Positions 44,555 through 55,557 of a DNA stretch of 64,000 bases are shown piece after piece; the first letter of the stretch is position 1; each line of letters opens with the position of its first letter. Location: the NCBI GenBank assembly GCA_018350325.1, contig JAEVLN010000017.1, forward strand, positions 1,844,415 through 1,908,414, written 5' to 3'. The DNA is from Globodera rostochiensis (Eukaryota; Nematoda; Chromadorea; Rhabditida; Heteroderidae). The translations under genes and the position numbers were made by a program. The notes under the pieces were generated by a model. That model searched no databases, was not told the origin of the DNA, and saw only the letters and a list, made by a program, of their open reading frames with translations.

Positions 44555-47500
44555 TTGTGGCCTGACGCCTGGATATTTTGTGGCCTGAGATTTTGTGTGA
44601 GATTTTGTAGCCTGACGCCTGGATATTTTGTGGCCTGAGATTTTGTGTGAGATTTTGTGGCCTGACGCCTGGATATTTTGTGGCCTGAGATTTTGTGGCC
44701 TGACGCCTGGATATTTTGTGGCCTGAGATTTTGTGGCCTGACGCCTGGATATTTTGTGGCCTGAGATTTTGTGTGAGATTTTGTGGCCTGACGCCTGGAT
44801 ATTTTGTGGCCTGAGATTTTGTGGCCTGACGCCTGGATATTTTGTGGCCTGAGATTTTGTGGCCTGACGCCTGGATATTTTGTGGCCTGACGCCTGGATA
44901 TTTTGTGGCCTAGATTTTGTGGCCTGACGCCTGGATATTTTGTGGCCTGAGATTTTGTGGCCTGACGCCTGGATATTTTGTGGCCTGAGATTTTGTGTGA
45001 GATTTTGTGGCCTGAGATTTTGTGGCCTGACGCCTGGATATTTTGTGGCCTGAGATTTTGTGTGAGATTTTGTGGCCTGAGATTTTGTGGCCTGACGCCT
45101 GGATATTTTGTGGCCTGAGATTTTGTGGCCTGACGCCTGGATATTTTGTGGCCTGAGATTTTGTGTGAGATTTTGTAGCCTGACGCCTGGATATTTTGTG
45201 GCCTGAGATTTTGTGGCATGACCCTGGATATTTTGTGGCCTGAGATTTTGTGGCCTGACCCTGGATATTTTGTGGCCTGAGATTTTGTGTGAGATTTTGT
45301 GGCCTGACGCCTGGATATTTTGTGGCCTGAGATTTTGTGGCCTGACGCCTGGATATTTTGTGGCCTGAGATTTTGTGGCCTGACGCCTGGATATTCTGTG
45401 GCCTGAGATTTTGTGGCCTGACGCCTGGATATTTTGTGGCATGAGATTTTGTGGCCTGACGCCTGGATATTTTGTGGCCTGACGCCTGGATATTTTGTGG
45501 CCTGACGCCTGGATATTCTGTGGCCTGAGATTTTGTGGCCTGACGCCTGGATATTTTGTGGCCTGACGCCTGGATATTTTGTGGCCTAGATTTTGTGGCC
45601 TGACGCCTGGATATTTTGTGGCCTAGATTTTGTGGCCTGACGCCTGGATATTTTGTGGCCTGACGCCTGGATATTCTGTGGCCTGAGATTTTGTGGCCTG
45701 ACGCCTGGATATTTTGTGGCCTGACGCCTGGATATTTTGTGGCCTGACGCCTGGATATTTTGTGGCCTAGATTTTGTGGCCTGACGCCTGGATATTTTGT
45801 GGCCTGAGATTTTGTGGCCTGACGCCTGGATATTTTGTGGCCTGAGATTTTGTGGCCTGAGATTTTGTGGCCTAGATTTTGTGTGAGATTTTGTAGCCTG
45901 ACGCCTGGATATTTTGTGGCCTGAGATTTTGTGGCCTGACGCCTGGATATTTTGTGGCCTGAGATTTTGTGGCCTGACGCCTGGATATTTTGTGGCCTGA
46001 GATTTTGTGGCCTGAGATTTTGTGGCCTGACGCCTGGATATTTTGTGGCCTGAGATTTTGTGGCCTGACGCCTGGATATTTTGTGGCCTGAGATTTTGTG
46101 TGAGATTTTGTGGCCTGACGCCTGGATATTTTGTGGCCTGAGATTTTGTGGCCTGACGCCTGGATATTTTGTGGCCTGAGATTTTGTGGCCTGACGCCTG
46201 GATATTTTGTGGCCTGAGATTTTGTGTGAGATTTTGTGGCCTGACGCCTGGATATTTTGTGGCCTGAGATTTTGTGGCCTGACGCCTGGATATTTTGTGG
46301 CCTGAGATTTTGTGTGAGATTTTGTGGCCTGACGCCTGGATATTTTGTGGCCTGAGATTTTGTGGCCTGACGCCTGGATATTCTGTGGCCTGAGATTTTG
46401 TGGCCTGACGCCTGGATATTTTGTGGCCTGACGCCTGGATATTTTGTGGCCTAGATTTTGTGGCCTGACGCCTGGATATTTTGTGGCCTAGATTTTGTGG
46501 CCTGACGCCTTGATATTTTGTGGCCTAGATTTTGTGGCCTGACGCCTGGATATTTTGTGGCCTAGATTTTGTGGCCTGACGCCTGGATATTTTGTGGCCT
46601 GAGATTTTGTGGCCTGACGCCTGGATATTTTGTGGCATGAGATTTTGTGGCCTGACGCCTGGATATTTTGTGGCCTGACGCCTGGATATTCTGTGGCCTG
46701 AGATTTTGTGGCCTGACGCCTGGATATTTTGTGGCCTGAGATTTTGTGTGAGATTTTGTGGCCTGACGCCTGGATATTTTGTGGCCTAGATTTGGTGGCC
46801 TGACGCCTGGATATTTTGTGGCCTGAGATTTTGTGGCCTGACGCCTGGATATTTTGTGGCATGAGATTTTGTGTGAGATTTTGTGGCCTGACGCCTGGAT
46901 ATTTTGTGGCCTAGATTTTGTGGCCTGACGCCTGGATATTTTGTGGCCTAGATTTTGTGTGAGATTTTGTAGCCTGACGCCTGGATATTTTGTGGCCTGA
47001 GATTTTGTGGCCTGACGCCTGGATATTTTGTGGCCTGAGATTTTGTGGCCTGACGCCTGGATATTTTGTGGCCTGAGATTTTGTGGCCTGACGCCTGGAT
47101 ATTTTGTGGCCTGAGATTTTGTGGCCTGAGATTTTGTGGCCTGACGCCTGGATATTTTGTGGCCTGAGATTTTGTGGCCTGACGCCTGGATATTTTGTGG
47201 CCTGAGATTTTGTGTGAGATTTTGTGGCCTGACGCCTGGATATTTTGTGGCCTGAGATTTTGTGGCCTGACGCCTGGATATTTTGTGGCCTGAGATTTTG
47301 TGTGAGATTTTGTGGCCTGACGCCTGGATATTTTGTGGCCTGAGATTTTGTGGCCTGACGCCTGGATATTCTGTGGCCTGAGATTTTGTGGCCTGACGCC
47401 TGGATATTTTGTGGCCTGACGCCTGGATATTTTGTGGCCTAGATTTTGTGGCCTGACGCCTGGATATTTTGTGGCCTAGATTTTGTGGCCTGACGCCTGG

Positions 47501-47790
47501 ATATTTTGTGGCCTGAGATTTTGTGGCCTGACGCCTGGATATTTTGTGGCATGAGATTTTGTGGCCTGACGCCTGGATATTTTGTGGCCTGACGCCTGGA
47601 TATTCTGTGGCCTGAGATTTTGTGGCCTGACGCCTGGATATTTTGTGGCCTGACGCCTGGATATTTTGTGGCCTAGATTTTGTGGCCTGACGCCTGGATA
47701 TTTTGTGGCCTGAGATTTTGTAGCCTGACGCCTGGATATTTTGTGGCCTGAGATTTTGTGGCCTGACGCCTGGATATTTTGTGGCATGGG
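44555..47790. repeat. Large minisatellite, GGCCTGA units
   Basis: About 3.2 kb built from two alternating modules: CGCCTGGATATTTTGTGGCCTGA (23 bp) and GATTTTGTGGCCTGA (15 bp), with 12-bp GATTTTGTGTGA inserts and single-base variants (TTCTGTGG, GGCATGA, GCCTAG). Blocks of several hundred bp recur, showing higher-order duplication. On the minus strand no frame has frequent stops, which creates several long but spurious open frames. Confidence 0.95.
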
Positions 47791-48030
47791 CATTTCGTAG
47801 TCTGGATATATGTGGCATGGGCCTTTCGTAGTCTGGATATATGTGGCATGGGCCTTTCGTAGTCTGGATATATGTGGCATGGGCCTTTCGTAGTCTGGAT
47901 ATATGTGGCATGGGCCTTTCGTAGTCTGGATATTTTGTGGCATGAGCCTTTGCGGCTTGACGCCTGGATATTTTGTGGCATGGGTCTTTCGCGTCATGGG
48001 TATTTCGTGATCTGGGCATTTCGTAGCTTG
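47790..48030. repeat. Second minisatellite variant
   Basis: Continues the array with a 31-bp unit, ATGTGGCATGGGCCTTTCGTAGTCTGGATAT read in overlap, five copies, then degenerates. It appears to be the diverged edge of the larger array. Confidence 0.85.
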
Positions 48031-48228
48031 TGTAGTTGGCGCGGCATTATATTGTTATTTCATTCATAAAATCATTTATTCATAGCTTTTCAAATTGACA
48101 ATGGTTTGTTGTTCTAAATCAGTAATAAAATGTTGCACTTTTATTCCATAAAGAAAAACGCATTTCGCATTAATTATTTTATTTCATTTTTAGAGAAAAA
48201 AATATTCATTTTTTGAAAATTCCCAAAT

Positions 48229-49514
48229 ATGGAGAATAATTCATCGCAAAAGCTTTTATTGATGACAACGAAAGCGATTCAAATGGAGTTGGCTTTCATT
48301 CAAAACATTTTGTTGAGCCCGCAAAGTGACAATCTTACAGCAGTTCAAGCAATGATTTCCCAACAAAATTCACCAAAGCCTTTTACGTGTGAAATCGAAA
48401 ATAAATCAGAAAAAATGGAAACACTAAAAAAATCGGTGGGCCGTCCAAAGCGCCCGCTAAGCAATTGCAAAGTTTGCGGAAGGCCCAGTTTATACTGCTA
48501 TTACGGGGTCAAATGCTGTGAAAGTGAGTGATTTATTTGTGCACTTTTTGTGCATTTAAATAATTCCTCGGCTTAAATCAGGGCTGTGATCTGAAAATTT
48601 AAAAAAAATTCGCATCGGAGCATTAAAAAATCTTCATTTAGTACCTAAAATCCGCATTTTCGACATTTCTTCATCTAAATAAAACATTTAAGTTAAACTC
48701 GCTTTATTCGTTATATTTCTAAGCACAACCAATTGATTTGAGCAACTTCCTTTGACAAATGCGCATTTTTAGCGATCTTATAAATCTATTTTTTTTTCGC
48801 GCGATTTCTCAAAAATTGGGAAAGGGCGCGGAGGTGGTCGGCGGTGTTGATAAGGCGCCGCCAAAAAAAATTTTGAATTTTTGACTCAATTTGTTAAGGG
48901 ATTTGCAACCAAATTTTAAAAATTAGTGTATTTTTTGAACATTTTAACGATATTTGTTGAAAAATGCTTTTTGGTCATTCCCCCCCCCCCCCAAAAAAAA
49001 ACCACAATAAGTCCACAAGGATATGAAAAGACCACAAATCCGCAAATCCGCATTTCAAAAAAAAATCCTCATTGGTGTTCCCAAAATCCACAGATATCAC
49101 AGCCCTGGCTTAAATTCGTCGGCATTCACAAAAAATGCCAAACTTATCAATTTTAGGCTGCAAACAATTCTTTCACCGCGTTGTTGCTAAGCAAACATTG
49201 TTCAATTGTTTCGGAAGGAAAAAGTGCCGAATTGAAGAAAGTTGTTGAATAAAAAATAATTTAAATACATATGTAGTTGAATATAGTTTTATTATGACAA
49301 ATAAAGTGTGCGGCTTTTTCGAGCCGATTTGCCACTAACTTTGTTTAACAATTTATTTATAGATTGGATCAGATGTCGCGGGTGTCGCCTGGACAAATGC
49401 CTTCTTGTGGGGATGGACCCAACAAAGATCAATGTGGTGAATGATCGCTTCGGCCACTTTTTGACCATTTTGGAGTTGCGCAGAAGAAATGTGCTGGAAC
49501 GAATTGTCAAATGA
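48229..49514 (+). CDS. Nuclear hormone receptor DNA-binding domain protein without LBD
   Basis: Exons 48229-48523, 49157-49240 and 49363-49514 join in phase 1, 1 and end at TGA (176 aa). Residues 1-80 are not a known domain. A basic GRPKRPLSN precedes a two-finger C4 zinc module: CKVCGRPSLYCYYGVKCC-ESC (C-x2-C-x13-C-x2-C), then FFHRVV, then C-x5-C-x8-C-x2-C-x4-C ending CRGCRLDKCLLVGMD. The second finger has eight residues where nine are usual. After the VGM box only about 30 residues follow, so the ligand-binding domain is missing. Nematodes have large expanded NHR families; this may be a DBD-only receptor, or its LBD may have been lost. The first intron holds mobile-element debris. No signal peptide is present; a nuclear role is inferred from the family. 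Confidence 0.75.
48780..49010. mobile_element. GC-hairpin / poly-C element in NHR intron
   Basis: Contains GGTCGGCGGTGTTGATAAGGCGCCGCC near 48835 and a 14-C run at 48980-48993, matching the element family of 39110-39425. It lies within the first intron of the nuclear-receptor gene. Confidence 0.45.
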
Positions 49515-49737
49515 TTTTAAGCGCTTATCTAATGGACTATTTGAATTCAATCATTTAACAAATTTATATGATTCATTCGATTGAAGGTTACCGGATGTTT
49601 CGTCAATAAACCGTTCGTCAAAAAGGTTCATGACGACGTTTGGCCAGTTGATAGAATGTCTAGCATTTGGATACCACCGATTGAGTCCCAGTGTAAAAGG
49701 GACACTTCAGTAGGTGAAAAATTATGCCTTCTGGTTA

Positions 49738-50110
49738 GAGTAGGCCGGAACCGGGATCCCGACCGGGATCGGTCGGGATTATCCCGGTTTTTGGAATCCC
49801 GATCCCGTCCCGGATTTGAAAAATCGAAATCCCGATCCCGGTAGAGTCGGGATTAACCGGGATAAAAATGCACCCCTAAGAATGGGATTTTTGAGGTGAA
49901 ATGTGCAGTTTTGTTGTAGTGTAGTGATTAGTGGTTTATGCAGTTTAAGTGTGGGTGGGGTGCCGGTGGGGTTCAGTTCCCCGACTATGTAAATTATTTT
50001 TTCTGACTTTCTCTAAACATTTACGGTGGTGTAAACAACTCAAAATTCTTTTAACTTTTCCCAATTTTTAAAAAAAATTTTAGATGACAGAACTAGTTTT
50101 TATTCATTTT
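49738..50110 (+). mobile_element. SINE composite, longest copy
   Basis: Head with GGGATCCCGACCGGGATCGG words and ending AAAATGCACCCCTAAGAATG, tRNA-like body with A-box-like GTAGTGTAGTGATTAGTGG, B-box-like GGGTTCAGTTCCCC shifted by one G, then ACTATGTAAATTATTTTTTC and an AT-rich tail. It is inverted relative to the 9925-10345 copy, with which it shares body and tail words. Confidence 0.6.
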
Positions 50111-51126
50111 TGTTGGACGAAATCAAAAAACCAAAAAGGATGGCCTTTGTTTTGCAACATTCCCATTTTGTGGACCAATTTTCTTAACAAATTTTGTTAA
50201 ATCTTCCAATATTCCCGTCCGCCTATTGCGCCGCCGGACCTTTACCACTCCTAAAAAGCTGCAAAAAACTGCGTATTTTTTTAAATTTTATGCAAATCTC
50301 TTAACTAAATTCATTAAAATTTCAAAAATTTTTCTCGGCGGCGTCTATCGGTACCGCCGACCCCCCCCCCTCCCCGAGTTAATTAGAATCTCAAAAAAAG
50401 AATGATGGATGAGGCAATAGAAGTTGAAGAAATTAATTTTTGAATAATAAAAAAATCAACATTGACCATTACCATAAAAAAATTCCCCCCCATTGTCAAT
50501 CCCGATTAATCCCGATCCCGGTTAAATGCTGGTCCCGATCCCGGCTTTCACGGTCTCGGTCAATCCCGGTCCCGGTTTTTCCCAAAATCTTAATTAACTT
50601 AAATTTTTTGAATATTTGTTGTACTGTCGAAAAATCCGCTGTCGAATCGTCCTCCGCTGTCGAATTGTCCAGCACTGTCGAAAAGTCCGCTTACTGTCGA
50701 AAAGTCCGCTTACTGTCGAAGAGTCTTAGTCCTCTGTCGAAAAGTCTTAGCGCCACTGTGAGTTATGATGTGTTAAAGTGGCCCAGACTCAACCGTCCCC
50801 TAGCCCGGCTGGGTGTCTCGCGCGTGCCCGCTCCGCGGGTCCCCGCGCGCTTGCGATTGGTCCCATAAATATCCATTTGGCAATTTTAAACGGTTCAAAA
50901 CCTTATGGAAATTTTTTGCAAAAAATAAATTGGATAAAAGACCACAAGATTTCTACAAAATCCAAAAGACCGCTAAGCTTTGCGACTTTTCTCCGATACT
51001 ACGGCGGGAGGATGCACTACACATGGTGGCATGACCCCATATAACCTATTATTCATTCTTCAAATGATTTTTTGAAGAAAAATTTTTCCATTCCCTCATA
51101 GTCAGGGAACTTAAGTATACAAAACG
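50111..51126. repeat. Nested repeats: GC hairpin, CCGATCCCG head, TGTCGAAAAG array
   Basis: 50225-50375 has the CGGCGGCGTCTATCGG hairpin and a C run. 50490-50590 is a CCCGATCCCGG head. 50630-50760 is a short tandem array of CTGTCGAAAAGTCCG-type units. 50800-50870 is an isolated GC-rich patch (CGCGCGTGCCCGCTCCGCGG). No gene is supported. Confidence 0.55.
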
Positions 51127-51196
51127 GGTGATTGGTCTAGTGGTATGACTCTTGCTTAAGGTGCAAGAGTTCTTTGTTTTCAACTCCCCCATAATC
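51127..51196 (+). pseudogene. tRNA-Pro-like pseudogene or SINE head
   Basis: TGATTGGTCTAGTGGTATGA matches the tRNA-Pro D-arm/A-box region. CTTGC-TTAAGGT-GCAAG forms a perfect anticodon arm, with AAG where tRNA-Pro would have AGG. The T-arm region (TTGTTTTCAACTCCC) is degraded and the acceptor stem does not pair well, so it is unlikely to be a functional tRNA. Confidence 0.5.
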
Positions 51197-52294
51197 TTAA
51201 AACAAACTTTAATTCATTTTCATAAATTTAATTAGCAAAAATTTAAAAACGTTAATTGATTATTGCAAATGCTTTTAGGCATTGTTTTTTTTTTGTTAAT
51301 TTCAACAGAATAACATAAATGCCATAAAGTGGTAAATTTTGATGAAGAAAAAGCAATTCTTTCAAGATCTCATCCGCCAAAATTTTTCTCAGATCAGTTA
51401 TATTTTCTATAAATTGTTCGAATTCAGGTCCGGAGTTCTAACAAGGGCGAAACGGAGGTCAGATTCGGCTTCTACGCCCTAAAATACACCTAGAAATAAA
51501 GATCTATTATTAGGTATTTTAACTTTTTTATAAAATTCCATAACATGAGAAAAATAGTTGATAGATTTTGACAATTTTAGCAAATATAAATCCTGGTGTT
51601 TAAGTTATTTCAACTGAATGCGTTATGGAATTAATTTTTTTCATTATTTTTTTGATTTTATAAAACATTTGCTTTTAAGAAATTAATTCAACACCGCGTT
51701 TCCACTTTATTTATAAGCCACTTTTCTAAATATTTTTGTCATTTGCTATCCTATCAAATTTTTGGTTCAAATAATTTCCAAGTTAAAAAAAAATTGTCCT
51801 TTTTTTAATTCGATGTTCGTCCCTAAACATCTATTGCTTTTCATTTGCTGCATCACATTCATTGGAAAAGTTTAATTAGATTAAATAATTTAAAATTTTA
51901 AATTCAAAAATTGGAAGGTTTTGCCACTCTTCAACGGTTTTTACTGTTTCTTGAACGTTGGTCCAGTAGAAAGTTGTTGTGGATACAACTGCAATACTTT
52001 CTGTTTTTCCTGTGATTACTGCTATTATTGGCCAAGATGCGAAGAGGTGAGGGAAGCACTCAGTTTGGACTTAGCGCCCCCGGCGGTGTCCTGAGCGCCG
52101 AACAACTTTCAAACAATTTACCTTATCCCGCCCCTTTGAAATACAGTAGAAGATCCCCCCCCCCCCCTCCCAGAAATTTTGAGTTAATCACCAATTTCTC
52201 AAATTTTAATAGCCATCACCTTAAATAAAAGGTTCCTTTGGATAGTGTTGAAAAATAGAAGCACGGGCTCGTACAACTAAACAAAACCATTTAG
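51197..52294. other. No complete gene; possible 5' exons of the EF-hand gene
   Basis: AT-rich, with a dispersed repeat at 51425-51480 and a C run near 52160. ATGCGAAGAG followed by a good gtgagg donor at 52038-52048 could be part of a 5' exon of the EF-hand gene, but the phase and a stop in the hydrophobic upstream frame leave this open. Confidence 0.3.
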
Positions 52295-52741
52295 GAAAAG
52301 TTTAAAAGTTTAAACGCTGACTTGGTTGACAACTCAACACTGACTGCTGAAGCAAAATCATTTGAAGTTAGTTTTTCTTAAAACAAAAATATTTAAAATT
52401 ATCTAAAAATTAAGTTACTGGACACTGACAATGACGGCGATGTGAGCCTTGAAGAGTTCCAACAGTTTTGGGCAAATGTTTTGAGTGGTCAAAAGGTCGT
52501 GAAGCTGTTCAGTGCGCAAAAAGATGGACTTTCCTTTGCGGACGTTGAGAAGGCGGCCATGGAGCGCCACTTTTTTAAGCTGTCCAAAAAGGAATTTGAC
52601 CAAATGGACACTGACCAAGATGGACGGCTGACCTTTGATGAGGCAAAGCATGGCGTACTGTCTGAAGCCAAAAAGGTTGACGCCGACGGGGACGGCAAAA
52701 TCAGCAAAAAGGAGTTTTCTGACAAGACGGTGGAGCAGTGA
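52295..52741 (+). CDS. EF-hand calcium-binding protein, 5' incomplete
   Basis: Exons 52295-52366 and 52415-52741 join in phase 0 and end at TGA. Three canonical loops are seen: DTDNDGDVSLEE (spanning the start of exon 2), DTDQDGRLTFDE and DADGDGKISKKE. A degenerate one (AQKDGLSFADVE) lies between the first and second. The total supported length is 132 residues plus an unknown N terminus: the first supported exon starts after a ttag acceptor without an ATG. It ends EFSDKTVEQ, with no ER-retention motif. It could be calmodulin-like, or a secreted or reticular EF-hand protein; the missing start would decide. Calcium binding by three sites is inferred from the loop residues. Confidence 0.7.
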
Positions 52742-53645
52742 AACAACAAAATAAGGGCATTTGATTAACCAATTGTTGCACTTTTTAAATGATAAATGCT
52801 TGAAAAAATTAAATCTTGGATTAGGCTTAATGTTACATTATGCATTTGTTGAAAATTTGGAAAAATCGATCCTAAGGGGTGCATTTTGAGCAATACTCGA
52901 TAAATTGGAGAATTTTATTGTATACCGGTCAGGTCTCAAGAATCGGAACAACTGTTTTTTTACAGCGGGCGCAATTATGTAAAAGCCTTTGCCTTTTTTG
53001 CCAATACGCTTTAAAGAGTTAAGCCAAAAATCCGACAACTTTTGATTTACAGCGACTTTTTAGTGCCTGAAAATGCATATCTTGGCTTTAAGAATAAATG
53101 ACTATTTTGGCACTGTTTAAAAAAAAATTTAAGAAAAGCAATAAAATGGACCTTTAAATCAGAATTTTTTACCCAAAAATGCACTCCTAAACAATGATTT
53201 TGAAAGAACTGAATAACTGCAGAAAAACTATATTTTGAAGCACAATTTCCATTGTTGAACTATGAATAATTATAGATGGCAGATTATTCATCGAAATTTT
53301 GTTGTATAATCATTTTTTTTTTTAAATACTGGAAATCCCGAGGCTTTTTCCGACTCGAAACTCGACTTATTTCTAAACTCGAAGCAACCCGGAGTTACAT
53401 CATTTTTTAAACATTTTCAAGCATTCAGCTGTTTTTGTTCTCGTTGTTGCACGTGGCACTTTGGTAAAATTCATATACCTATATTGACCCAAAATACATT
53501 ACAATTTTCGATATTCCTAAAAATATAATAATTTTCGATATTCATACAATTTACACCTCTGGTATTCATACAAAAAACTGGTTGGAATTACAGACTAAAA
53601 ATGTTGAATGTTAGCATTGCTTGGTGTTCACAAACAAATCTCTTG
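52742..53645. other. Intergenic with repeat fragments
   Basis: Contains a CTCGAAACTCGAC-type degenerate head near 53340 and AT-rich sequence. No gene on either strand is supported. Confidence 0.4.
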
Positions 53646-54299
53646 TCATTGATCATCAACTTCTTTGTAGCTACTCCCATCGGGCTTCAGAAACGGGTTC
53701 ATTTTCTTCATTTTCCCCTTCACGCCCGATCTTTTTTGCTCCTCATTCTGTAAAATTTAAATAAATTTTTTATAGCACAAAGTTTCTGCGCCAGCGAGCA
53801 TTTAAAACAAAAGCTCTCTCTCTAGTTTGTATTGAGCAGATACTTTCTCTTACAGGCAAAAAGAATTTATAAAATTTTTTAAATTTTAAAATATTAAATG
53901 AATTTTTAATATTTCTATTTCTACATATACAAAAAACAATTTACTTACATCCAATTTGGATTCTATGAGCGGAATCTTCATTGGATCCAACGGGTCATCA
54001 TCGTTGAACAAGCTAAAGTATCTGGCAAAGCCATGATTGTATGCTGCAAACTTGCGAGTTCGAAACGGGTTATAACGTTGAAAACTGGTGGCACGTTGGA
54101 GTTGACGATGCTTAAATTGGGAGGGCGATGGCGGCTTAATCGGGCCATAATGCTTTTCTCCCATTTCTTCCTCGTCTGAGGCATCGTCCTCGTCTATCTG
54201 AACATTATTGATGTTTTGTTTGTTAGGGTAGGACAAACGCGGTGGAACCGGAAGCGTTAACCGGCGTTTTAAGAGTGTTTTTTGATTAGATTTGTGCAT
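53646..54299 (-). CDS. Hypothetical charged protein, two exons
   Basis: Exons 54299-53949 and 53747-53646 (minus) join at a strong gtaagt donor in phase 0, giving 150 aa. The sequence begins MHKSNQKTLLKRRLTLPVPP, has an acidic patch (IDEDDASDEEEMGE), a basic/aromatic centre (FQRYNPFRTRKFAAYNHGF), DDDPLDPMKIPLIESKLD, and a basic tail (GVKGKMKKMNPFLKPDG). There is no signal peptide and no recognised domain. The acidic DASDEEE patch could be a casein kinase II type site. It is likely real because of the clean splice and compositional structure; the function is unknown. Confidence 0.55.
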
Positions 54300-55422
54300 T
54301 ATTTGGTCTGTTATTATTTAATTTAGTCTATCTATATTAAGATTTTTTGTTATTTTATTTATTTTGCTCTTGGTGAAGCATGCATAGGGTTGGCGGCGGT
54401 TTTTGCGAATTCTTTAGTTATACGAACCAAGAAAATGCCCGGTTCTATGGTTTGGTTCGGTTTGGAAAGGTACACATATAACTTCAGTGCCAGCAATTGA
54501 AAAAGTCTATAACTTTTTTTAAACTCAACCAAATCAAACAAACAAGATGCCATTCGAAAGCTCTAAGCTTTTAAAAGTTTAACAATTAAAAAATTCATGA
54601 AAAGGTTATTTCAACCTCGGGTTTGGGTGCTTTTTCACATTTAACTTTTTAAAAACGAATTGAACCGCCGCTTTGCTTTTTCCCCCAAATGATTCTCATT
54701 TATATTTTATATTTTCATTCTATAATTGGTTGTGTTTTAAAAAAAATTAGACTTTCAAAATTGCTGGCACAGAAGTGTGCGGCATTGAAGCGCGTATTTA
54801 GGTTAAACTGATAATAATTATTGAAAATATTTTTAGAAAATTTTCTCGTTGCATGGAAAATATTCCTGCCCCCCAATATCACATTGTTGTACATTTATGA
54901 AAATATATTTTAATTTTAGTTTTTTATCACTATAAGTTTTTTTTGATAAATCGTTTGTTGCATTTGGTAAATTTAACGCTTTGTGTTAATCATTTACCAA
55001 AAAATGTTCATTATTGTTGATTAACGGCGCAACACATAAGCAGTGCTGGGTGAATATCTGGCTCCAGCTCCGGACCCGAGGACTACTGACCTATAAAAAT
55101 TTTGGCAGCTCTGGCTATGAATCTGATCTAACTTTCACAAGAATTCAGATAAAAAATAAATAATAAAAAAAACAAATTTCAATAAAAAAAAATCAGTTTA
55201 CTCTTCAAGATGGGCACTCTTTTAGTAAATTTTTTTGTAAAAAAAATTAAACGTTTTTTTAAATTAATATTTTGAAAAGAGATTGTGTCAAAAATCGTTC
55301 AAACTTTTTGTTTTTAGCACTGGAACTTTACCCAGCACTGCGTAAAAATTAACAATAATTGATCATTGGTCTCATTCTATTTAAAAAAAAGATACATTTT
55401 TAATTTCCCATATCATTGTGAA
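54300..55422. other. Intergenic, no gene seen
   Basis: AT-rich. A dispersed repeat fragment (CAGTGCTGGGTGAATATC ... GCACTGGAACTTTACCCAGCACTGC) at about 55040-55345 has inverted ends GCAGTGCTGGGT / ACCCAGCACTGC, suggesting a 300-bp non-autonomous element. Confidence 0.45.
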
Positions 55423-55424
55423 CT

Positions 55425-55520
55425 AGAGACCGGACAAAGCGCTTTTCCGGGATGCAGATCCCGACTCAATCCCGAATTTCAAAAACGGGTCGGTCCCGTT
55501 CCAGTTCTGTCGGTGTGATG
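55425..55520. repeat. CCGGGATC-type repeat head
   Basis: AGAGACCGGACAAAGCGC with GATCCCGACTCAATCCCG words and CGGTCCCGTTCC. It follows the last OTU exon and is read in frame if that exon is not spliced, so the extreme C terminus of that protein may be mobile-element derived. Confidence 0.5.
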
Positions 55521-55557
55521 TGAACGTAGGTAACCAACCAATCAACCAATCGCTTAC

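Noticed and set aside
44437..48019. Long minus-strand open frames (about 100-485 aa) with HKISRRQATKS-type repeats
   Set aside because: They are produced by the minisatellite, whose units lack minus-strand stops; they have no start context, introns or non-repeat domain.
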